This document shows positions 14,057 to 24,600 of a stretch of DNA of 64,000 bases, piece by piece. Location of the stretch: assembly GCF_035582795.1 (NCBI RefSeq), contig NC_134367.1, positions 52,483,562 through 52,547,561 of the forward strand, read 5' to 3'. Under the pieces are notes generated by a model, which worked only from the letters and a program-made list of their open reading frames with translations, searched no databases and was not told the DNA's origin. Position 1 is the first letter of the stretch, and each line of letters opens with the position of its first letter. Source of the DNA: Mycteria americana (taxonomy: Eukaryota > Chordata > Aves > Ciconiiformes > Ciconiidae). The position numbers and the translations under genes were made by a program.

Positions 14057-17000
14057 TGGAGAGAAATACAGGTACATTGAGTGGAAGCAGGGAGAAATTC
14101 TCAGTTTCCCTCTCCTTGTAAAAAAGCATGGCTTCAATAAATTGTGTTTTACTGAATGCAACTTTTCTTCTTTTACATCTGCTATTGGAGAGCGTAAATT
14201 CACATCTATTTTATAACTTCGCACTCCTCACTTGCTTGATCTATATTTCATTTCCTTGGGTAAATAATTCCAATCTTTTCAATCCCTTGAAAAAACTGCC
14301 ATATCCTTCATATCAAACTCTCTACAATACTGTAATTTATCTTTTTTAAACTAATTGACAGTTAACACACTTTGAATAGCAGATAAGAATTAAGGAATTT
14401 GTATAGAATGGCATTTCCTTCTCTATGCTTTTTTCCTCACTTCTGATTACAGCTATAAATTGGGTAACAATACCTCAGCAAACTGCAATGATGCCCAAAT
14501 TTTCTTGTTATATTAATACTGTTAATTTAGGAACTTTTAAGACATATAAATGGTATCTTATTTTCTGCCTCCAAAACACACTTTTTTGCATATACCAACA
14601 ATCAGTTTTACCTGTCATCCTGCTGTCCTTTCACACAGCTTGCTTAGACTTCTCAGGTAACCTTTCCAGTATTTCTGAATTTGATTAAACAGTTTTGAAT
14701 CCTCAGTAAATACTGCTACTTTATAAATCAAATTCTACAGGTGACTAATAGAAAATATTGAACAGCTCCTGATTTAAGACAAAACGTTAAGCCTCCTATA
14801 ACTTAACATTTATTTCTGTTATTTCCGCTCAGAGATTTTTGTGACCCATGAAAATATTTTACCTCTCCCGTCATGACTTCTTTATTTAATAGCCTGGTGT
14901 GAGGAACCTTCAATTACACCTTTAAAAAGTATATGTAAATTAGAACTATACTAAAAGTTAACCTGCTATGCTATTACTGCAATCAAAACCCCTAGTAGAT
15001 TAGCAAGGCACAATTGTCTTTGCAGAAGCAGTACTAGCTACATTAGTAATACTAGTTAGTACTGAGTCTACCATCAGTCTTTGTGACCGTAAGGGATGAG
15101 AATTACATGTGCATGTTTATTCTTTAAGAGCGCCCAACAATTTTCCAACCCATTTCCTACGCAAACAAAGTTTATGAGATCACTTGCACAGTATTTGATG
15201 GAAGCTCTCCTTCGGTAACTTAAAATCTATTGACCAATTTCTACCAAACTGCACTCAAGTACATTGAGGTTCTCCAAATTTGTGAAAACAAGAGCCAGAT
15301 AGAGAACAGAGACTCTATTAATACTCCCAGTAAATGAATGCACCTTACCATGGAGCAGGAAAAAAGGGAAAAAAACAGTACAAACGCCCTAGCTATAAGA
15401 AACGCTTCAAGAGAATTTAATGCCTTTTATTAGATGCCAAAAAAACCCACCTGGCTTTAGAATAGAGTCCTGTTTTCTAATAAGTTTTAACTGTCAGAAA
15501 GTTATGGCATTCATAATAATCTACTTCTGTTATGAAGTCTGCTGTCAGAAGACTAAATTCATGTTGCAACCATAGCATCTAACTAAAAAGCTAATCAACA
15601 GCAAGGTATAAACTCATTGAAAAATACCCATTATTTCTGCTGTTCATTAAGTGTTTTGTTAAAATGTAACTACCTTTGTTATTCTGTAGTTCTTTGTGTG
15701 TATAAGGTAATTTATTACACCCACACACTAGCATAAGTAAGCTGGCATTCAGTTTAGCTTCCCACCTCCCCAAAAATATAGGCACCTAAATGAATAAATA
15801 TATTTTTAGAAATGTATACACTTTTGATGACATTTTCTGTCCTTTAACTGATTAAAAAAACATTTTTCAGAGAATTAAGAAATCCAATATTAAACATATG
15901 AGAATTTCTAATTATGCTAATTAGTTTATTTTCCTGGAGGTCTATAATTAAATGTTTTGCTGCCTCTCTGACACATTCTTTGTTCAACTTGTGTTGTAAG
16001 ATGCAGGTCACAGCACTGCATAAGCACTTGAGTAGCTGGAAGAGGCTACACAGCTTCTGACTTCTAGGGAGGAGGTGGCTCTGCAAAAAAATTTTTTTTT
16101 TTTGCAAAGTCATTTGAAATAAGTATGACAGTCTAAGTTGTTCCAGTCTTATCCCATATCTTTTCTTCTTTGAAACCATGTCTTGTAAACATGAAATATA
16201 TAGCCTGTAATCTGTGTCAGACGACCTCAAGATCCCTCCCAAAAAAACTTAAGAGACTGATTCACAGATGTACTGGAACACAGAACTCCTATTGCAATCT
16301 GGCGCCTTGATATCTTTGAGGATCTGGGACATAGTCCAAAAAAACAAAAACTGGAAAAGGGGTATTATCACCCTTGAAGCAGTCAGAGGCTCCAAGGTGG
16401 TAGAAAAAGCAGAGCATGAGTTATAAAAGGTGCTTCACTCTCCAAGCAGTTAAATTAAATAGAGTACATTAAGATGCATCAGACACACAAGCAGAAGGTT
16501 ATAAAAAGGCCCAATCTGAACGCAGCAACAGTAATGTGATAAGACTTCCATCGTGATACCTTTTCTCAGCAGCCAAAAGCATAGGAACAAAGGGAAAAAA
16601 ACCTCATTTTCTTTCAAACTCTGTACTTCCCACAGACAATAGAGCCTCATATTTTAGTTCAATCCTCTGTCTGACAAGTATCTGGCTTCTTTTTTTCATT
16701 TTTTTTTTCTCCTTCTTCCCTCCAAACTGCAGACTTACAGATCTTGGTGGACGAGAAGTGAGTGTATATGCAAGTGGGCTGACAGCAGTTTAAGAGTGTT
16801 AAAAAAAATACATAGAAAAAATAGAACAAGCAGGACTATATGCATCATCTGTGGGGAAGAAATACCAACAGAAAACACAGGGTATGAGATAAAGCACATC
16901 CATCATGGAAAGCAACAAAAAAGAACAAAATGAAAGAGCAACTAAAGGGTAAAGAAAGTAGGATAAAACACATTAAAAACACAGGGAAATGGATTTTGTT

Positions 17001-17118
17001 ACCTACTGTAGGGAAGAAAAGACTAAAGTGAAAGAAAAATTGTGAAATGTTGAGTTAAAACTTAATATATTTTACCCCAGCTTTTTAAGGAAATCACTCT
17101 CATGCAGGAAGTGTTGGC

Positions 17119-17133
17119 GGGGGGTGTCCCCCC
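17119..17133. repeat. G6-TGT-C6 hairpin
   Basis: GGGGGGTGTCCCCCC, a perfect 6-bp GC stem with a 3-nt loop in an AT-rich surrounding. Confidence 0.9.
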
Positions 17134-19430
17134 ACTTGGAAACTGGATGGCTGAATTCAATCAAATTTGACAGAAGGGTAAAGGTCTCAAAGATAATTGC
17201 CTAAGAAAATGCTAAGTTCATGAAATCAAGATGCTATCAGTGTCCTGACCAAGGGAAAGGCTGCAGTATGCATTAAGACCTTATTAGACATTAGATGATC
17301 CACAAAAGGATGAGACTATAAATGTTTCAAATAGGAAAAAAAAATTCCATTAGAGGTTACAATCACCCGTGAGATTTTTAAAAAAAAAAGAAAAAGAAAA
17401 AAAAAGGGTAAGCAGCCAGGCTTATACTGCTCAAGGAACTACTCTTTTAAAATACTTCTTGCTTTTTCACCTGGGGAAAAAAGGAAGACATGGTAATACT
17501 TGGTACAGTAGTCACCATCGGGAGTAGTAACAAAACAGGTGCCAAAAGGCCTTTTTTACATGCAAAAGTGCTGTACAAAGCGGGACATTTTTATCTTTCT
17601 TTGGAGAAATGAAAGCAAGAGAGGCAAAGTGACTGCAAGGAAAAACAGCAGTGGAAAAGCTGGATGGAAAGAAAAGCCAAGTAACCCAAATCATCTTCCA
17701 CCCACTACTCCAGCCTGCCTTCAGAACCAGCAGCATCCAATACATAACATAATATGTTTACTGGAACTCAACTAAAAAAGAACATACTTACAGCATACAA
17801 TAATCAATGAGAATAGTTTTTTTAAAACCTGTATCCCTGTCTTGAGTTGTTTTATACCAATCAACCCCTTCTTGAATTCACAAATATTCAATTAATAGTC
17901 ACTATGTGTTAACATATCTCGACACAAATGATGAGCAGCAATTCCTCAGCTTTTTCAATAAAACCAGATTTTAGATAACCATGTGTATTACCCATCTACA
18001 CTTTTAAAGCGTAGTCAAGTCAGTATTTCATATTCAAAAATGGCATCTGCATCCTTGCTAAAAATTAATCTTTGCTACAATTTAAGCAAAGAGAAACTTC
18101 AGATGGCATTCCACTAAATGCCTTCTTGTGTGCTTGTCTATACACTAGCCTGATGGTACCAGAAAGGCAACTAATTTAAACCAGTAAGTGATTTTCATAG
18201 GTTCTATAATGAAAGCATCTAGAATCTCAAATGATTAAATTTTACTGGCAAGCGATCTAGGATGCTTGGACACAACGTAGCTGAACATGCTTAAGCAAAC
18301 TATCAAAGCTTTGTCAATTAAACATTTCAGATTCAAGGATAACAAAGCAGAATTAGTTTAATAATTTTCAACACAATTCTCCAGATAAAATATCACAGAC
18401 TAGTTGCACAAATAGATCTTGAAATATTTCACTTTTCAGGAAGCGCACCTTTCAACTTCAGACAAGACCCAGCATCTGCATGCCAAGAGAAAAAGCAATG
18501 CAGTCATATGGAATCAACTAACAATTACAGCCAATAAACTAATCGACCGCAGTGGAAGATCCACTTTTGATATTAACAAGCAATGATTCATGTGAAGCAC
18601 CACATAGCTTTCCTTACTTAGAGATTCATCATCCACATATTTAAGAGAAAAAATCAACTCATTGCCATATGAAATGCTAGTTAAAGGTAGTATATTTCAG
18701 CTGTTGGAGATGTAAACAAAAGAAAGGTCTCAGTGTTGAAAATGTGGGACTTTTACCTAAAATCCTGATCCTAGCATACAAAGAAGAGGCATGTCCGTGT
18801 TTAATAAAACGGATCTAAATGCAGCACCTTGCTCCACTCCATGCTGTGAACACTTTCTATTTGCCCTTACGTTTATTCCATCATTTTTTCAAGAAGAATC
18901 CAAGTTATATCTTCTCAAGATAAGGCATTTGTTTAAAACCGTGACTGCTGAAAAGGGTGGAAAAATCAAACTAGAGCATTTAATCTGATTAAATGCCACT
19001 GTGTCACAATTAGATGTCACTGTATGTTCACTGTAATTCTGAAAGCACATGCAGCATGAAAGGAAGTCATGGCAATGTACTGCTCCAGGTGCAAGCGCAC
19101 GCAATGCATATACCTGGCATTAAAGCTAGCCCTTCAGCGCTCTGTACTTTCTATTTATTCTGTCCGCGAGTGAAGCGGGCGCAGAGAAAGGCGTTTTGCT
19201 GGCCGGAGAAGTTGGAACCTACGTGCTTCTCCTGCTCCCAGCCAGCCGCGATCTCCAAGCCAGCCTAACAATGGTAGCAGTGTTCCAGCGGGCAGACCTG
19301 ACGTGAATTGGATCGAATCCCCTCGCCTCCGAACAGCAAACCCGCCGCCCGTCCCCACCTCTGCTCTCCCGAGCCCCAGTCACCCCCACGGCGCGGCGGC
19401 GGCCGGCGGGGAGGGGAGCGGAGCGGAGGG

Positions 19431-19470
19431 CACCTCACCTCACCGCACCGCACCTCACCTCACCTCACCC
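19431..19470. repeat. (CACCT)n pentamer repeat
   Basis: CACCT/CACCG units repeated about eight times. On the minus strand they read GGTGAG over and over, so each unit resembles a 5' splice donor. Confidence 0.85.
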
Positions 19471-19505
19471 CGGCCCGGCGCCAGCCGCTCGCACCTGGCT
19501 GCGGC

Positions 19506-19513
19506 TGACGTCA
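19506..19513. promoter_or_regulatory. Perfect CRE palindrome
   Basis: TGACGTCA, the full CREB/ATF palindrome, within the CpG island about 2 kb before the CDC40 ATG. Its position fits better with the leftward (WASF1-side) transcript. Motif match only. Confidence 0.5.
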
Positions 19514-20246
19514 CCCCCGCCGCCCCCCGCCCGGGCCGCCTGCCCGCTGACCCCGGCCCCGCACGGCCCCACCTTCCCCGCCGGGCGATCCCGCCGCCGC
19601 CGGCTCGCCGGGTACGGGCACACGGGGCGAGCGGTCTGGGCGGCGCGGAGAGGGAGAGGAAAGCGCCGCGCTCCGGCACAAGTGCGGCCCCCTGCGCTCC
19701 TCCGCCTCACAACACGCCCCCTCCTGCCCCTGCTAGCGGGGGCGGCGGGGAGACGGGGGAAAGGGGCTCCGCGGCCGCGACGTGCTTCCCTCCCTCCGCC
19801 CCTCCGCCCCCCGCACGGGCACGGACACGGACAAAGGGGAGGGGGCCAACACCTGGCGGGGGCCGGTCCCTTTGTGGGGCAGGCACGTCTCGCACCGCCG
19901 GGGAAGGGGAGCGGGGGCGCGGGCTCGGCGGCGGGGGCCGGTCCCGCCCGCCCCGGGGGCCGCGAGGGAAGGGTGCGGGGCACTTACTGGCCGGCCCGGC
20001 TCCCGTGCGCTGCCTCCCCTCGCCTCGCACCTTCACGCCGCTCGCCTCAGCCCCTCCCTCCGCCTTCGCCTCGCGCTGCCCCCGCGGCCGTTGGGGCGCT
20101 GGAACTTCAGGCGGCGCCTGCCATTCCGCGCGCGCCGCGGCCGGCCGGCGGCTCCGGGGCTGGGGGCGGGGGGAGGCGGCGGGGGCGCGTGCGGCCCCGG
20201 CGGCGGCGCGGAGCTCCCCCGAAGGCTTCACAATAGACACAGGACA

Positions 20247-20252
20247 GCGCGC

Positions 20253-20311
<59 letters not shown>
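20247..20311. repeat. (GT)n microsatellite with GC caps, 65-bp alternating purine-pyrimidine
   Basis: A run of GCGCGCGC, then about 25 GT units, then GCGCGCG, with perfect purine/pyrimidine alternation throughout. It sits in the centre of the CpG island. This base pattern is the classic Z-DNA-forming type. Confidence 0.95.
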
Positions 20312-20574
20312 GGGGGAGGGGCCTCTCCCGGCGCGCCGAGGCGGAGGGAGGGAGGCAGGCAGGGGGGCAGGGCTGTTTACCCGGCCGCCGGACCCGGCCC
20401 CCCCTGCACGATGCTCGGGCTGGTCCACGCGCCGCCGCCCCCCAGCCCCACGACGTGAGGGAGGGAAGGGGAGGGGAGGCGAAGGGAGCCCACCCCACCC
20501 CGCGTGCGGCAGGTGGTACAGTCCGGCTCGCCGGCTCCCTCTCCCCAGCACGGGCCGGGCGGGGCCCGCCATTG

Positions 20575-20626
20575 TGACGTAGCCAAAGCCGGCTGCTGGC
20601 GGCCAATCAAGCGAGGAGGGCGGGGC
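20575..20626. promoter_or_regulatory. CRE half-site, CCAAT box and GC box cluster
   Basis: TGACGT (20575-20580), CCAATCA (20603-20609) and GGGCGGGGC (20618-20626) lie within 52 bp. CRE + NF-Y + SP1 spacing like this is typical of TATA-less CpG promoters. It could be a second initiation zone besides the ZNF143-site region. Confidence 0.5.
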
Positions 20627-20728
20627 TCCCTGGGGCACAGCCCGCCCCCGGGCTGCCCGGGCCGAGGCGGTGGGAGCGGGGGGGGGCGTGCGCCGGGGGC
20701 GCGGCGCCGGGCCCGGCCCCGCCCCGGC

Positions 20729-20743
20729 CGGGGGGGGGGGGGG
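20729..20743 (+). repeat. Poly-G tract in promoter
   Basis: About 14 consecutive G just before GCGGCAGC, within the CpG island. It is a G-quadruplex candidate and its length in the assembly may be unreliable. Confidence 0.8.
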
Positions 20744-21214
20744 CGGCAGCCCTGCGGGGTGCCGGGCTCCCCGGCTGCGCAGCGGCCCGCTCTACTGCCG
20801 CCTCTCTGCCGAAGAGATGGCGAAAACCCTTTGTGTGCGGGAGGAGGCGGGCGCCCAGGAGCCACCGCGCTCACTCTCTGTTGAGTGTTTTCCCCTGCCG
20901 TTACGCAAGGTGCAGGCGAGCGCGGGGGGAAACCCCAAGCGCCCGTGACAGGCCGTAACGGGAGGGAGCGCGGCGCCGGGCGCGGACGAGCGGTCGGGCT
21001 CGCGCCCCTGTGATCGGCCAGCACGCGTTCCCCGGGAACGGGCAGCGGGAAGTTCCCCCTCGCGCTCGTCTCCCCGGCACGAGCGGCGCCATAGAATTCC
21101 TCCGCCCGGGCGGCAGGACGGCGGCAGCCGCGCCACGGCACCCGTGCCGCCGGGCCGTCCCCCCCGCAGAGCCCGCTGGGCCCGGGGCCGAGCCCGGGCC
21201 GGCCGGGGCCGCCT

Positions 21215-21237
21215 TGCATGCTGGAGCTTGTAGTCCC
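21215..21237 (+). promoter_or_regulatory. ZNF143/THAP11 (SBS)-type promoter site
   Basis: GCATGCTGGAGCTTGTAGTC closely matches the long ZNF143/THAP11 promoter element (GCATGCTGGGANNTGTAGT) and differs in the middle of the spacer. It lies 233 bp before the CDC40 ATG, where such sites usually sit just upstream of, or at, the start of transcription. It is the best marker of the core promoter here. Confidence 0.65.
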
Positions 21238-21469
21238 GCCCGGGAGTCCTGAAAGGTTAAGCGCCAACAACAGCAAAGGGAGAAGATTCCCCCCTCAAAC
21301 GCCTGTATATCCCACAGAAGACCATAATTTGTCCTTTAGAGCGTATTTTCCGTTTTAATGAGCTACCTTCTAAGGTGCAGCCCCACCCCGCTCGTTCTGC
21401 GGGGGAAGGGACACGGCCAGCTTCGCCGAGCTGCCAGGACCTGCTCGTCCCGTCATCCCCCGCGCCAAG

Positions 21470-21661
21470 ATGTCGGCGGCTATCGCCGCGCTCGCCTCCT
21501 ACGGTGGCTCCGACTCGGAGCCCGACTCGGAGCCCGAGGCCGAGGGCGGCTCCCAGCGCGCCGCGGTGCTCGCCAGCCGCGATGCCGTGCTGCACCTCCG
21601 GGCGCCGCCCGCCGCCCCCCCTGCCCTGGCCGTCGACGCGGCCCCGGAAGTAGCCGTGAAG
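21470..21661 (+). CDS. CDC40: CDC40 coding exon 1
   Basis: Residues 1-64, from [18 protein letters not shown] to PEVAVK. The donor is AAG|gtaggc and the intron is phase 0. Very GC-rich. It contains a near-duplicated acidic unit ([12 protein letters not shown]) and is the part of the protein that differs most from the mammalian orthologue. A perfect ETS/GABPA core, CCGGAAGT, lies inside the exon at 21644-21651. Confidence 0.95.
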
Positions 21662-24600
21662 GTAGGCGTCCCTCCGCCGTCTGGGGGACCGGGGCCCGCG
21701 GCGCCCGGCCGCCGTTGTAGCCGCACCGTCGGCCTCTAGCGCTGGGGACAGCCTTGGGGCCGCCCCGGGCCGGGAAGCGGGGCGGAAAGGTCGGGGTGCC
21801 GGGGCGGGCGGCTGCGGGGCTGGCGGGGGGACGTTGCCGCCGTCCGGCCTTGCCCAGCCCCGCGGTGTGGGGGCCAGAGCTGCGGAGGGAGGGCGTGTGT
21901 CGGTGTTCTGGGCCGGTGGATCCCCCTGTGGCGGTTAAGCTCATTAAAGCGTATTATCTCCATCTCAAAGCCATGCCTTGCTTAGAGTTCCTCAAATGCT
22001 CTTGTCTTCTGTTCCTCCGGGTTTAAGGTGTTTTTCTGTGTGGTTTGCCCGGGTGGTGGGGTGAGATCGATACTGGATAGGCTGGGTGCAGCTGAATCCT
22101 GTTCTAAAGAACAGCCTGAAAGCTGATCGGTGTTTCTGTTTTCATTCCAGTGTTGCTTGTGAAACCTTGATTTTCTAAGTTCAGTATCATATTGGTTCAC
22201 TTTTGCGACTCCAGAAAGGGGGAGGGGAGGGTGTTGGTTTGCTTTGGGGACTTTATTATAGGCAACTAATTTCTAATCAAAAGCAGGTGTCTCACCATGA
22301 TGACTGTCACTGGATCATTGGGTTCCTTCCAATTGTTCTGAAAAGTTACCTACTTTGTGACAAAGAGGTGGATGGAATCTTTCACTTTGTTGTCATTAGT
22401 TAATTCATATGCTATCGCAACTGACCATATTTGTGCATGCATGTTATATTGTACATACTGACTAGGTGTGCATTTTCTTATCCCTTAGAGTCTTAGAAAC
22501 ATCTAACTTCTTGCCTTGCAGCCTCTGGCAGACTGTCTTGTACGGGCTTTGAAAAGAATGCTAATTGACATCCAATATCTTTTCAGTGTGAATGATAAGT
22601 GGCAAGTAGCATTGGCTGTGCTCTTTGCCACTCTTAAGGCTGTCACAACAGGTTTTCCCTTTGCCGTGCCAGCACAAAGGTTTATGCAGTTGGTTGGTGG
22701 CTGACATCAGGGAAGTGATCTGAATTTTTAAAAAAATAATTCTGGTGAAGTTATTTGTCTTTGGATCAGATCCTTGATCTGCTTTGCAATGTAGCTGCAC
22801 AAATGCTGTGCTGGCACAGTTAAACGCCCAGTGCCAGAGTAGGAGCAAGCAGCTGGAGGCTGCTAGAGTTAGGTGCCAGCAGCATGTTCTGTTCAAAGCT
22901 GTTCGCCAGGCTATGCCCTGAAAGGGGTATCCACCAGTACAACTAGGACGGTCTCTGCCACCAAGATAAAAAGGAAGTGAGGTTTCTTGAGTGCCAAGAT
23001 GTTTCATTAAAATTGTTGTCTCATTTTTTGAGACAAAAAATAGTTTTTATTTGAGATCATAGATGAGATGCGTATAACTGAAAAGATCAATGACTTCAAG
23101 CTGAGGCTTTCTGAATACACAGCATACTGGAGCTTCTTTTCGCACCACAACCTTCTTTGAGGAGTAACAGATAATTTCCTTGTAGAGTGATATCATGCCT
23201 TCTTTTCAGACTTTTACGGTTCAAGAAAGAAGTGCTGGTCTCGGACAACATGCTCTTGACACCTTCCAAGTCTAAAAATGATAGCAACCCACCAATCAGC
23301 AGTAAAAGCTTGCCAGTCACCCCCTCAAGAATTTACCGTGGTTCTTTAGGATTAGAAAGCCCTTAGTGAACAAATGTAAAAGACACGATGTTTGAGTGTA
23401 GGTCACAAGAATTCCTTAAGTACAGGGTTGGAAAAACAGCAAGCTGAGTGAGGAGGAAAGCAGAGTTACAGTTCATTAGTATTGTCTAATTTGTGCGAAT
23501 GTTGTTTTGACATGAATAAGGATCAAGTACTCTTAAGTGCCTGTATTACACAAGGGAGCAGGAATGGATAAGAAAAGATGGTGGTAAGAAGGGAGGCTAG
23601 AAGGGTTAGTCATACAATAAATATAAATGACAGCTGTGCACAAGTGCATTTTTGGCAGTTGAGAATGTAAATCTTAAGTGGTTGGTGCTCTGCACACTAG
23701 TTCTAATCATTGTACCTGTTGCTGGTTCAGAATTTTGGCCTGTTAGCTTGCACAGACGTTAGACTTGTGTGTATTTAAAAGTGGAATAGGTTCCTCACTC
23801 TATTAGCAAGGCACAATTGTTAGCACGCTCACTCAGCCACAGCATTTGGGTTTTTTGTTGTTGTTGCTTAAATGTGCATATCAAATTGTCGTGGTTTAAC
23901 CCCAGCCAGCAACTAAGCACCACACAGCCACTCACTCACTCCCCCCTGGTGGGATGGGGGAGAGAATCAGAAGGGTAAAAGTGAGAAAACTCGTGGGTTG
24001 AGATAAAGACAGTTTAATAGGGAAAGCAAAAGCCGTGCGGGCAAAGCAAAGCAAGGAATTCATTCACTCCTTCCCATGGCAGGCAGGTGTTCAGCCATCT
24101 CCAGGAAAGCAGGGCTTCATCACGTGTAACCGTTACTTGGGAAGACAAACACCGTAACTCCAAATGTCCCTCCTTCCTTCTTCTTCCCCAGCTTTATATA
24201 CTGAGCATGACTCATATGGTATGGAATAGCCCTTTGGCCAGTTTGGATCAACTATCCTGGCTGTGCCCCCTCCCAGTTTCTTGTGCACCTGGCAGAGTGT
24301 GGGAAGCTGAAAAGTCCTGGATTTAGTATAAGCACTACTTAGTAACAACTAAAACATCTTTGTATTATCAACACTGTTTCCAGCACAAATCCGAAACATA
24401 GCCCCATACTAGCTACTATAAAGAAAATTAACTCTATCCCAGCCAAAACCAGCACACAAATATAGCACTCAGATGTTACTCCAAGATGTATTTATTTATT
24501 CTGCGGAAATCTGCTGAGTCCTTGCCTCAAAGTACATCATACATATATGTGATCGTAATGATGTGAAAATAATTTTCTATAATTGAAATCTGTACTAAGG

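Larger units (their letters stand above)
12666..19299. other. Non-coding stretch, simple repeats only
   Basis: Contains two chance frames at 13107-13466 (-) and 13491-13895 (+), a GATA/CATA microsatellite near 14025-14056, a poly-T run inside a TGCAAA inverted pair near 16082-16106, a G6-TGT-C6 hairpin at 17119-17133 and A-rich runs at 17371-17406. No exon was recognised. Probably WASF1 5' intron by gene order. Confidence 0.45.
19300..21900. promoter_or_regulatory. CpG island, presumed bidirectional WASF1/CDC40 promoter
   Basis: G+C and CpG density jump near 19300 and fall again after about 21900, in a window that is otherwise AT-rich. CDC40 exon 1 lies at the right end. WASF1 and CDC40 are head-to-head neighbours in mammals, separated by only a short gap (established gene order), so the island probably also fires WASF1 leftward. 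I see no WASF1 coding exon here, so that half is inference. Long open frames in this segment on both strands are low-stop GC artefacts. Confidence 0.85.

Noticed and set aside
19303-20606. Long open frames on both strands (up to 424 codons) in the CpG island
   Set aside because: Stop codons are rare in GC-rich DNA. The frames overlap on both strands, are proline/arginine/glycine-rich without domains, and read through the (GT)n microsatellite.
20377-21276. 299-codon minus frame at the island's right side
   Set aside because: Same low-stop GC artefact. It crosses the ZNF143-type site and promoter motifs.
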